Positions 1 through 5,374 of a DNA stretch of 5,665 nt are shown one piece after another. The notes beneath the pieces were generated by a model that searched no databases, had not been told where the DNA came from, and saw nothing but the letters and a program-made list of their open reading frames with translations. Within the stretch, counting starts at the first letter, position 1, and the number at the start of each line of letters is the position of its first letter. This DNA comes from Methylomicrobium sp. (GTDB lineage Bacteria > Pseudomonadota > Gammaproteobacteria > Methylococcales > Methylomonadaceae). The translations under genes and the position numbers were made by a program. Location: assembly GCA_007135635.1 (NCBI GenBank), contig SLIO01000467.1, forward strand, positions 1-5,665, read 5' to 3'.

Positions 1-51
1 AAGCCCCCATGGATGGGTCTACGGCGGTCCTCGATAGACACATCCCATACC
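1..51. repeat. Possible edge of a dispersed intergenic repeat
   Basis: The first bases contain a short dyad, CCCAT-GG-ATGGG (6-17). Read on the minus strand, the segment has the order GGGATGTGTC, GACCGCCGTAG, CCCATCCATGGGGGC. From memory this resembles a family of short repeats scattered between genes in several gammaproteobacteria (a 'GACGCCGT ... CCATCCATG ... GGGGCTT' type of unit). Only one partial copy is present and it runs off the window, so repetition cannot be shown here. It could also be the last bases of a gene outside the window. Confidence 0.35.
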
Positions 52-87
52 TTTTATTCTTAGACGGTTTTTCAATCAAAAGAGAGT

Positions 88-125
88 AGCATGACATAAT
101 CACATGCTCTGCTCGTGACTCACGA
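88..125. promoter_or_regulatory. Two adjacent short dyads, function unknown
   Basis: Two inverted repeats lie close together. The first is AGCATG (88-93) with CATGCT (103-108) and a 9-base loop. The second is TCGTGA (113-118) with TCACGA (120-125) around a single central C. The second has the compact form of a protein-binding operator. Neither is followed by a T-run, so neither looks like an intrinsic terminator. No gene start on either strand is close enough to assign a target; a gene to the left of the window could own them. Chance occurrence of 6-base arms is quite possible. Confidence 0.3.
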
Positions 126-159
126 TTAATTTGACTTAGAAACGCGCATGAATTTCAGG

Positions 160-206
160 TGTAGGTGCGGATTTATCCGCACAGTGCGAATGAATTCGCA
201 CTTACA
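160..206. repeat. REP/BIME-like double palindrome
   Basis: Two perfect palindromes abut with no spacer. The first has 8-base arms, GTGCGGAT (165-172) and ATCCGCAC (175-182), around TT. The second has 9-base arms, AGTGCGAAT (183-191) and ATTCGCACT (194-202), around GA. Their cores differ only at one base per arm (GTGCGgAT versus GTGCGaAT). The pair is bracketed by TGTA (160-163) and TACA (203-206), so the 47 bases can also fold as one long imperfect stem. This is the architecture of extragenic palindromic elements. It sits 42 bases past the stop of the minus-strand regulator gene, where it could protect or shape the 3' end of that mRNA. No T-run follows on either strand. Confidence 0.7.
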
Positions 207-248
207 ATTCCGTGATTTATTCCATGCCCATTACTTAGTGTGTCAGTC

Positions 249-1151
249 TTATCCCTGGCCTTGTGCTTTAGCAATGACCGATTCCGTTAAAATATCGGCC
301 AAGCGCCTGACGCCGGGGCCCGCAAAGTCGGGGTTCGCCAGGATCAGGTAGAGCGGTACTTCTCGTGTATTACCTTCTTTCAAAGGCAATGGCTTTAGAA
401 TCCCCGTTCGCAACTGTTCACGAATATGTTCTAAGGGTAGCCAGGCAAAGCCATGTCCCATACTGACGGCCTGAATGGATGTGGCCACCTGGCTCACCGT
501 CCAACGCTGATCAACCTCGACCGATACCGAGCGGTTATCGCGCTTTGCGCCAGAATCCCAAATCACAACGTGCCGATGCGCGCGCAAGTCCCGATAGCTC
601 AACTCACGGCCTAGCCGATGAAGGGGATGCTCGGCATGAGCGACGGCCAGCAAGCGAATCCGCATCAACAGATTACCCAGAAAACCCGGGGGCAATTGCG
701 GTGAAATGGCCAAATCCACATGCCCGCTGAACAGCGCATCCGAGGTTCCTCCTAAAACCGACTCGATCAATTCGACTCGCGTCCCGGGGCTCTCCTGGCC
801 AAAACGCGCCAGGCACGTCAATAACAGCTCGGAGGGAAACAGGATTTCAGCGACGAGGGTGATAACGGCTTCCCAGCCGGCCGAAAGTTTATGCGCCGCG
901 CGTTCTAAATCGCCGGCTTCATTCACCAGAGCCAAGGCGCGCCGGTAGAGCATTTGTCCGGTCGGGGTAAGTATGGCCTTGCGCCCTTGAATCTCAAAGG
1001 CTTTAACGTCCAGCAAGGATTCAATTTTTTGTACGGCATAACTGACGGCCGATTGGCTTTTGCACAGTTTTTCGGCGGCTTGGGCATAACCCCCGGCGTC
1101 CACGACTTCAATCAAAGACCGCCATTGCTCCAATGTAATATGTGGACTCAT
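249..1151 (-). CDS. LysR-family transcriptional regulator
   Basis: A 300-residue cytoplasmic DNA-binding regulator, the normal length for the LysR family. The N-terminal winged helix-turn-helix covers about residues 5-65, with the typical order A-AAEKL, S-SAVSYAV-KIE, and the wing segment RKAILTPTG. A linker helix follows to about residue 90. The remaining two hundred residues match the periplasmic-binding-protein-like effector domain. It starts at ATG 1151; no clear Shine-Dalgarno precedes it, but the N-terminus is right for the family. It is transcribed away from azoR across a 106-base gap, the usual arrangement when a LysR protein controls its divergent neighbour and itself. That it controls azoR, and perhaps the genes beyond, is inference. 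The co-inducer is unknown; a quinone or other electrophile is a reasonable guess from the target genes. Confidence 0.93.
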   Translation of the reverse strand: MSPHITLEQWRSLIEVVDAGGYAQAAEKLCKSQSAVSYAVQKIESLLDVKAFEIQGRKAILTPTGQMLYRRALALVNEAGDLERAAHKLSAGWEAVITLVAEILFPSELLLTCLARFGQESPGTRVELIESVLGGTSDALFSGHVDLAISPQLPPGFLGNLLMRIRLLAVAHAEHPLHRLGRELSYRDLRAHRHVVIWDSGAKRDNRSVSVEVDQRWTVSQVATSIQAVSMGHGFAWLPLEHIREQLRTGILKPLPLKEGNTREVPLYLILANPDFAGPGVRRLADILTESVIAKAQGQG

Positions 1152-1257
1152 GATAACTTATCGAATAAATAGATGAATATAGGCTAATTATTATGCTTTT
1201 TTATCGTTTTAGTAAGGGGTTAAATAGCATCACATTCACTGAATAGAGGAAAAGACG
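1152..1257. promoter_or_regulatory. Divergent lysR/azoR promoter region
   Basis: This AT-rich intergenic region should carry both divergent promoters. A small dyad TTAT-CGA-ATAA lies at 1158-1168, and TTATCG recurs in the same orientation at 1201-1206, 43 bases (about four helical turns) away. These are candidate contacts for the LysR protein. TATTAT at 1189-1194 is a good -10 hexamer match for azoR but has no good -35 in front of it, as expected of an activator-dependent promoter. The azoR ribosome binding site is AGAGGA (1245-1250), 7 bases before the ATG. That the region is regulatory is safe; the individual boxes are tentative. Confidence 0.45.
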
Positions 1258-1860
1258 ATGACAACCCTGTTGCAAATCAATTCAAGCATCTTTTCAAATG
1301 GCGGTCAGTCCAGCCAATTAGCTAATGCGTTTGTCGCCAAATGGCGGGTCAAGAACCCGGAAACAAAGGTGGTCGTGCGTGATTTGGCCAATGAACCATT
1401 GCCTCATCTAGATGCGCAGCGGGTTTCGGCCTACTTCGCACAGCCCGGTGCCCGGACGCCGGAACAGCAGTCCTTTGTCGACGAATCGGAGACACTGATC
1501 AACGAGATCAAGCAGTCGGATGTCATCGTCATCGGTTTGCCGATGTACAATTTCGGTATTCCCTCGACGCTGAAAGCCTATTTTGACAGGATAGCCCGTG
1601 CCGGGTTGACTTTCCGTTATACCGAGAACGGCCCCGAAGGATTGCTGCCGGGCAAAAAAGTCTACGTTTTTGCGGCCAGAGGCGGGATGTATGCGGGAAC
1701 GGCTCTGGATAGCCAAACCAATTATGTGCGCGATTTTCTCAATTTTCTGGGTATCACCGATATTGAATTCGTCTACGCGGAAGGGCTTAATATGGGTGAA
1801 CAGGCCAAGGATCAGGCGCTGGCCGGAGCCAATCGGCGGCTTGCAGAATTAGCCGACTGA
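1258..1860 (+). CDS. azoR: FMN-dependent NADH:quinone / azo oxidoreductase
   Basis: A 200-residue cytoplasmic flavoprotein of the AzoR/NQO1-like flavodoxin-fold family, which is usually about 200 residues. Family members use NADH and FMN for two-electron reduction of quinones and azo bonds, which protects against thiol and quinone stress. The phosphate-binding loop follows the first strand (residues 8-21, NSS-F--GGQSSQL). The signature that contacts the FMN ring is PMYNFGIPSTLKAYFDR (95-111), and the second flavin-contact loop is ARGGMY (140-145). The ATG at 1258 has a strong AGAGGA site. The gene is divergent from the LysR gene, which is the likely regulator. A 116-base gap separates it from the yceI-like gene. 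The frame is intact and no key residue is missing. Family assignment is firm; the physiological substrate is not known. Confidence 0.95.
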   Translation: MTTLLQINSSIFSNGGQSSQLANAFVAKWRVKNPETKVVVRDLANEPLPHLDAQRVSAYFAQPGARTPEQQSFVDESETLINEIKQSDVIVIGLPMYNFGIPSTLKAYFDRIARAGLTFRYTENGPEGLLPGKKVYVFAARGGMYAGTALDSQTNYVRDFLNFLGITDIEFVYAEGLNMGEQAKDQALAGANRRLAELAD

Positions 1861-1877
1861 ATCGCAAGCCGAAAAAT

Positions 1878-1906
1878 TTGAGACTGTCTTCAACAAAAGT
1901 TAGATT
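1878..1906 (+). promoter_or_regulatory. Candidate sigma-70 promoter for the yceI-like gene
   Basis: TTGAGA (1878-1883) and TAGATT (1901-1906) are separated by exactly 17 bases, giving 5 of 6 and 4 of 6 matches to the sigma-70 consensus. They lie in the azoR/yceI gap, about 70 bases before the YceI start. This would allow YceI, and perhaps pirin, to be transcribed independently of azoR. There is no recognisable terminator after azoR, so read-through is also possible. Confidence 0.4.
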
Positions 1907-1976
1907 CGGTATCGCCTTCCAATCTACGCCGGAAAATAACATTTTATGTTTATCCAATCCACCGAGGAGTTTTATT

Positions 1977-2543
1977 ATGAAACGCATCACATTATTATCG
2001 TTAGCGGCGACTTTTTCGACGGCTACCCTAGCCGCGCCCGAAACCTACGTCATCGACGGCAGCCATACCTTTCCCAGCTTTTCTTACAGTCATCTCGGGT
2101 ATTCGACCCAAATGAGCCGTTTCGACAAGACGTCCGGCAAAATCGTACTCGATCGCCAGGCAAAAACCGGTTCAGTGGAAGTCACGGTCGATACGACTTC
2201 GGTCAATACCGGCTTACCGTTATTCAACGAACACATCCAGGGTGAAGATTTTCTGGATACCGCCAAGCACCCCACAATGACATTCGCTTCCGACAAACTC
2301 CTATTCGAAGGTGACATGTTGGTGGCGGTGGATGGCATGTTGACGTTGAAAGGGATCGCCAAACCCGTGACGTTGACCGTAACATCGTTCCAGTGCATGC
2401 CGCACCCCATGTTGGAAAAAGACGCTTGCGGCGCTAACGCTACCGCCGTCGTCAAGCGGTCCGACTTCAACATGGGCAAATACGCACCGCAGGTAAGCGA
2501 CGAGGTGACCCTTACCATCCCGGTCGAAGCCGTCAAAGAATAA
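1977..2543 (+). CDS. YceI-family periplasmic lipid-binding protein
   Basis: A 188-residue secreted protein with a YceI-like lipocalin-type beta barrel, a fold known to bind long isoprenoid chains such as ubiquinone-8 precursors or analogues. The chosen ATG at 1977 has GAGGAG (1964-1969) 7 bases upstream. It begins a clear signal peptide: KR, a hydrophobic stretch, then TLAA, with cleavage about residue 19 or 20 before PETY. The mature protein opens with the family's YVIDGSHTFPSFSYSHLG and continues with GKIVLD and DFLDTAKHPTMTF. It ends with CMPHPMLEKDACGA, whose two cysteines could form a disulfide in the periplasm, then FNMGKYAP and DEVTLTIPVEA. A longer in-frame reading to a TTG at 1878 exists but would bury the signal peptide. 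The role is uncertain; an isoprenoid-quinone ligand would fit the quinone reductase next door. Confidence 0.92.
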   Translation: MKRITLLSLAATFSTATLAAPETYVIDGSHTFPSFSYSHLGYSTQMSRFDKTSGKIVLDRQAKTGSVEVTVDTTSVNTGLPLFNEHIQGEDFLDTAKHPTMTFASDKLLFEGDMLVAVDGMLTLKGIAKPVTLTVTSFQCMPHPMLEKDACGANATAVVKRSDFNMGKYAPQVSDEVTLTIPVEAVKE

Positions 2544-2584
2544 GCTTCGCATTATTCGACCGATGTAAATTGGAGGTCGTTAAC

Positions 2585-2602
2585 ATGAGGAAACTGACAT
2601 GA
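2585..2602 (+). CDS. Five-codon leader ORF (MRKLT) coupled to pirin
   Basis: ATG AGG AAA CTG ACA TGA is preceded by an excellent Shine-Dalgarno, GGAGGT (2572-2577), 7 bases before its ATG. Its stop overlaps the pirin start in the sequence ATGA (2599-2602). The pirin start has its own adequate site, GAGGAA (2587-2592), which lies inside the leader. Ribosomes loaded on the strong upstream site could finish the pentapeptide and restart on pirin. It may equally be chance, because an ATG inside a ribosome-binding region is common. Confidence 0.3.
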   Translation: MRKLT

Positions 2603-3456
2603 GCATACGCACGCTTCAACAAATCATTCCAGCCATTGCGACTTCGGACGGCGGCGGCGTTAAACTGCGTCGTAGCCTTGGACAAAAGCAAGCACTGCGG
2701 GTCGATCCTTTTTTGATGATGGATGAATTTTCTTCCGAGGATGCCGACGACTACATCGCCGGTTTTCCGGATCACCCGCATCGCGGCTTCGAGACCGTTA
2801 CCTATATGCTGGAGGGGCACATGCTGCACCAGGATCATCTCGGCAATCGGGGCGATTTAAAAAGCGGCGGCGCGCAGTGGATGACCGCCGGTCGCGGCAT
2901 TATTCATTCTGAAATGCCCCAACAAGAAAGTGGCCGCATGCGAGGCTTTCAGCTTTGGGTCAACTTGCCTGCAAGAGAGAAAATGAAACCGGCCGGTTAT
3001 CAGGATGTCCGGCCTGAAGAAATTCCGTTGCAAAAATTGCCGGGCGGGGGGCAATTCAAAATTATTGCGGGGATTGCCGACATCGCCGGCAATCCCATCG
3101 CCGGGCCGATTCAGGGAATAAGTACCGAGGTCTTGTTTTTGGATGTCAGGCTACCTGCGGGCGAAACTTTTAACCTCGCGATAACTAAAGATCACAATGC
3201 CTTTGTTTATCCCTATGAGGGCACATTGGCGATAGGACCCGCGGCAAATAGACATATCCTGGCATCGCACAGTGCCGGGGTTCTTTCCGATGGCGACCGG
3301 ATTGAAATCTTGGCTGAAGACCACGTAGCGGCATTCTTGCTGTTGGCCGGCCGGCCGTTAGGAGAGCCGATCGCACAGTACGGGCCTTTCGTGATGAACA
3401 CGCGAGAAGAAATCGACCAGGCCATGGCCGACTATAGGAATGGGCAACTGGTATGA
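2599..3456 (+). CDS. Pirin-family bicupin protein
   Basis: A 285-residue member of the pirin family (two cupin barrels, normally about 230-300 residues). The metal site known from human pirin and from E. coli YhhW is complete: His59 and His61 in PDHPHRGFETVTY, then His103 and Glu105 in GRGIIHSEMP. The N-terminal cupin is about residues 30-130. The C-terminal cupin is about 150-265, including the typical TEVLFLDVRLPAGETF and LLLAGRPLGEPIAQYGPFVMNT. Some bacterial pirins have quercetin dioxygenase activity and others act as protein partners or redox sensors, so function cannot be assigned beyond the fold and the metal site. The ATG at 2599 has GAGGAA 6 bases upstream. Its gene lies 55 bases after the yceI-like gene, probably in the same transcript. 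Its stop overlaps the next small frame in an ATGA. Confidence 0.94.
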   Translation: MSIRTLQQIIPAIATSDGGGVKLRRSLGQKQALRVDPFLMMDEFSSEDADDYIAGFPDHPHRGFETVTYMLEGHMLHQDHLGNRGDLKSGGAQWMTAGRGIIHSEMPQQESGRMRGFQLWVNLPAREKMKPAGYQDVRPEEIPLQKLPGGGQFKIIAGIADIAGNPIAGPIQGISTEVLFLDVRLPAGETFNLAITKDHNAFVYPYEGTLAIGPAANRHILASHSAGVLSDGDRIEILAEDHVAAFLLLAGRPLGEPIAQYGPFVMNTREEIDQAMADYRNGQLV

Positions 3457-3530
3457 GCGTTTGCCGTTGCCGCCCATCGTATCGTCCAACACCATATAAC
3501 CGTTTGATGGGAGTCGGATCCGCGCGATGA
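3453..3530 (+). CDS. Candidate 25-codon relay ORF 1
   Basis: This frame starts on the ATG that overlaps the pirin stop (ATGA, 3453-3456) and runs 25 codons to a TGA at 3528-3530. The product would be short, basic and cysteine/arginine-rich (MSVCRCRPSYRP at its start). The only purine-rich site is AGGAA at 3436-3440, 12 bases upstream and too far to be strong, so translation would depend on ribosomes arriving from pirin. It resembles no family I recognise. Its interest lies in its position as the first link in the chain of overlaps that joins pirin to the ABC ATPase. The peptide itself may have no function. Confidence 0.3.
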   Translation: MSVCRCRPSYRPTPYNRLMGVGSAR

Positions 3531-3580
3531 AAAAACGAACTCATTTCCACAGCCGGCTTGATTGTAAACCCGAGTCATGA
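3527..3580 (+). CDS. Candidate 17-codon relay ORF 2
   Basis: This frame starts on the ATGA (3527-3530) that contains the stop of the preceding small frame and encodes [17 protein letters not shown] before a TGA at 3578-3580. GGGAG (3509-3513) lies 13 bases upstream, longer than ideal. The peptide is basic with an MKKR start but has no hydrophobic segment, so it is not a signal peptide. No homology is recognised. Support comes only from exact end-to-end coupling with its neighbours. Confidence 0.27.
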   Translation: MKKRTHFHSRLDCKPES

Positions 3581-3645
3581 AACGATTGCGCATGAATTCG
3601 GCAACCGAAGTCAAAATCCACCTTCTATATCAAATTCATCTATGA
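3577..3645 (+). CDS. Candidate 22-codon relay ORF 3, coupled to the ABC ATPase
   Basis: This frame starts on the ATGA at 3577-3580 and runs 22 codons (beginning [12 protein letters not shown]) to a TGA at 3643-3645, which overlaps the ABC ATPase ATG in a further ATGA (3642-3645). There is no good Shine-Dalgarno in front of it. It contains the small dyad TTCGG-CAA-CCGAA (3597-3609). Nothing suggests a peptide function. If translated, its stop would place a terminating ribosome exactly on the ATPase start, which itself has no ribosome-binding site. Confidence 0.3.
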   Translation: MKRLRMNSATEVKIHLLYQIHL

Positions 3646-4616
3646 AAACAGCCACGGCGGCGATGACCGCCAATAGCTCCGCCCCCATCATTTCCGTGTG
3701 CGGCGTCAACAAGACCTATGCCGGCGGTTTCCAGGTGCTCAAAAAAATCGACCTGGACATCAAACGCGGCGAGATATTCGCCTTGCTCGGACCCAACGGT
3801 GCGGGCAAGACGACGTTGATTAGCCTCATCTGCGGCATCGTCAAGGCCACTTCCGGAACCATCATCGCCGACGGGCACGACATCATGCAAGACTACCGTG
3901 CGGCGAGGGCAACCATCGGTTTGGTGCCGCAGGAACTGCATACGGATGCGTTTGAATCGGTCTGGGCGACGGTCAAATTCAGCCGGGGACTGTTCGGCAA
4001 GGCGCCCGATGCAGCCTACTTGGAAAAAGTCCTGCGCGACCTGTCCTTGTGGGATAAACGGAACGCAAAAATCATGACGCTCTCGGGCGGTATGAAACGC
4101 CGGGTTCTGATTGCCAAGGCGCTCGCGCATGAACCAACGATATTGTTTCTCGACGAGCCGAGCGCCGGCGTGGATGTGGAGTTACGGCACGACATGTGGC
4201 GAATGGTTCGAACCCTTCGTGCGCAGGGTACTACGATCATTCTGACCACTCATTACATCGAGGAAGCCGAAGACATGGCAGACCGCATCGGAGTGATCAG
4301 CAAGGGTGAACTGATCGTCGTTGAAGACAAAGCGGTGCTCATGCGCAAGCTCGGCAAAAAGCAGCTCACCCTGACTTTGCGACGCCCGATGACCGGCATC
4401 CCGGCCGGATTGAGCGCTTGGCCGTTAGTGCTCTCCGACGATGGACATGTCCTGGTTTATAGCTTCGACGCCCAGGAAGAAGAAACCGGGATTGCCGAGC
4501 TGTTGCGTACGCTCGCCGAGCACGGCATCGAATTCAAAGATTTACGCTCCAGGGAGAGTTCACTGGAGGACATTTTCGTCAGCCTGGTACATCGGCCCAA
4601 AGGAACACAAGAATGA
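3642..4616 (+). CDS. ABC transporter ATP-binding protein (YadG-like exporter)
   Basis: The nucleotide-binding subunit of an ABC-2 type exporter, 324 residues from ATG 3642. All ATPase motifs are intact: Walker [10 protein letters not shown] (50-58, Lys56), Q-loop Gln97 in GLVPQE, signature LSGGMKRR (147-154), Walker B LFLDEP (168-173, Glu172), D-loop SAGVD and switch His204 in TTHY. About 100 C-terminal residues follow, as in the YadG/CcmA-like and drug-export subfamily. It would work as a dimer on the inner face of the membrane with the permease encoded next. The start is not certain: the frame is open back to a TTG at 3558, and ATG 3663 is an alternative. ATG 3642 lacks a Shine-Dalgarno but overlaps the stop of a small upstream frame, which suggests reinitiation. 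Substrate unknown. Confidence 0.93.
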   Translation: MKTATAAMTANSSAPIISVCGVNKTYAGGFQVLKKIDLDIKRGEIFALLGPNGAGKTTLISLICGIVKATSGTIIADGHDIMQDYRAARATIGLVPQELHTDAFESVWATVKFSRGLFGKAPDAAYLEKVLRDLSLWDKRNAKIMTLSGGMKRRVLIAKALAHEPTILFLDEPSAGVDVELRHDMWRMVRTLRAQGTTIILTTHYIEEAEDMADRIGVISKGELIVVEDKAVLMRKLGKKQLTLTLRRPMTGIPAGLSAWPLVLSDDGHVLVYSFDAQEEETGIAELLRTLAEHGIEFKDLRSRESSLEDIFVSLVHRPKGTQE

Positions 4617-5374
4617 ATATTTATGGCATTCGCGCCATTTACCATTTTGAAATGGCGCGCACTTTTCGTACGCTGTGGGAAAGCATCGTAGCGCCGGTGC
4701 TGACCACCTCGCTGTATTTCATCGTATTCGGCAAAGCCATCGGTTCGCGTATGGGCGACATCGACAATGTCAGCTACGGCGCCTTCATCATCCCAGGGCT
4801 GGTAATGCTGAATTTACTGAACGAAAGCATTTCCAATGCTTCTTTCGGCATCTACATGCCCAAGTGGGCGGGGACTATTTACGAGTTATTATCGGCACCG
4901 GTTTCATGGTTCGAAGTGCTGATCGGTTATGTGGGAGCGGCCGCGACCAAATCGGTGATGTTGGGCCTGCTCATTCTGGGCACGGCACGCATTTTCGTGC
5001 CCTACGAGATCGCCCATCCAGTGTGGATGGTTGCCTTTCTGTTGCTGACTGCGGTGACTTTCAGTCTATTCGGCTTCATTATCGGCCTGTGGGCCGATAG
5101 CTTTCAGAAACTTCAAGTGGTCCCGATGTTGATCGTTACGCCGCTGACCTTTCTAGGCGGCGCGTTCTATTCCATCGATATGTTGCCGCCACTGTGGCAG
5201 AAGATCACGCTATTCAATCCGGTAGTGTATTTGATAAGCGGTTTTCGATGGAGCTTTTACGGCATAGCTGACGTGGATGTCGCCGTGAGCATCGGCATGA
5301 CGTTTGGTTTTCTCATGACATGCCTGACTTTCGTGTGGTGGGTATTCAAGACGGGTTACAAGATTAGACATTGA
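4613..5374 (+). CDS. ABC-2 type transporter permease (YadH-like)
   Basis: A 253-residue integral inner-membrane protein of the ABC-2 (DrrB/NodJ/YadH) permease family. About six membrane segments can be seen, near residues 24-42, 56-72, 100-125, 135-160, 168-186 and 226-247. Family hallmarks are the amphipathic N-terminal stretch ending in [12 protein letters not shown], the [14 protein letters not shown] motif before the third segment, and [19 protein letters not shown] followed by [16 protein letters not shown]. Its ATG overlaps the ATPase stop in ATGA (4613-4616), so the two are translationally coupled and form one transporter of two ATPases and two permeases. Substrate class (lipid, polysaccharide or drug) cannot be read from the sequence. 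The gene ends on a TGA that overlaps a convergent broken frame by 11 bases; no terminator is visible. Confidence 0.93.
   Translation: MNIYGIRAIYHFEMARTFRTLWESIVAPVLTTSLYFIVFGKAIGSRMGDIDNVSYGAFIIPGLVMLNLLNESISNASFGIYMPKWAGTIYELLSAPVSWFEVLIGYVGAAATKSVMLGLLILGTARIFVPYEIAHPVWMVAFLLLTAVTFSLFGFIIGLWADSFQKLQVVPMLIVTPLTFLGGAFYSIDMLPPLWQKITLFNPVVYLISGFRWSFYGIADVDVAVSIGMTFGFLMTCLTFVWWVFKTGYKIRH

Noticed and set aside
160..206. Rho-independent terminator for the LysR gene
   Set aside because: The hairpins are strong but no T-run follows on the minus strand, and the paired cores point to a palindromic repeat instead.
148..351. 67-codon plus-strand frame
   Set aside because: It is largely made of the palindromes and the antisense of the LysR 3' end, with no family likeness and no ribosome site.
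1878..1976. In-frame 33-codon extension of the YceI gene to a TTG
   Set aside because: It would place residues in front of a clear signal peptide and has no ribosome site, whereas ATG 1977 has GAGGAG at ideal spacing. The TTG is better explained as part of a -35 hexamer.
2090..2536. 148-codon minus-strand frame opposite the YceI gene
   Set aside because: It lies wholly antisense to a well-supported gene, has no recognisable domain, and is explained by codon bias of the sense gene.
3185..3550. 121-codon minus-strand frame over the pirin end and the spacer
   Set aside because: Mostly antisense to pirin, with arginine-rich low-complexity content typical of shadow frames and no ribosome site or homology seen.
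3597..3609. TTCGG-CAA-CCGAA hairpin as a terminator before the ABC genes
   Set aside because: The stem is only 5 bp, the loop is 3 bases and no T-run follows, so it is too weak for an intrinsic terminator.
3558..3641. In-frame 28-codon extension of the ABC ATPase to a TTG
   Set aside because: The added residues are low in family character, the start codon is weak and lacks a Shine-Dalgarno, and the ATPase domain is complete from ATG 3642.
3636..4130. 164-codon minus-strand frame opposite the ABC ATPase
   Set aside because: Antisense to the conserved ATPase motifs, and no family is recognisable.
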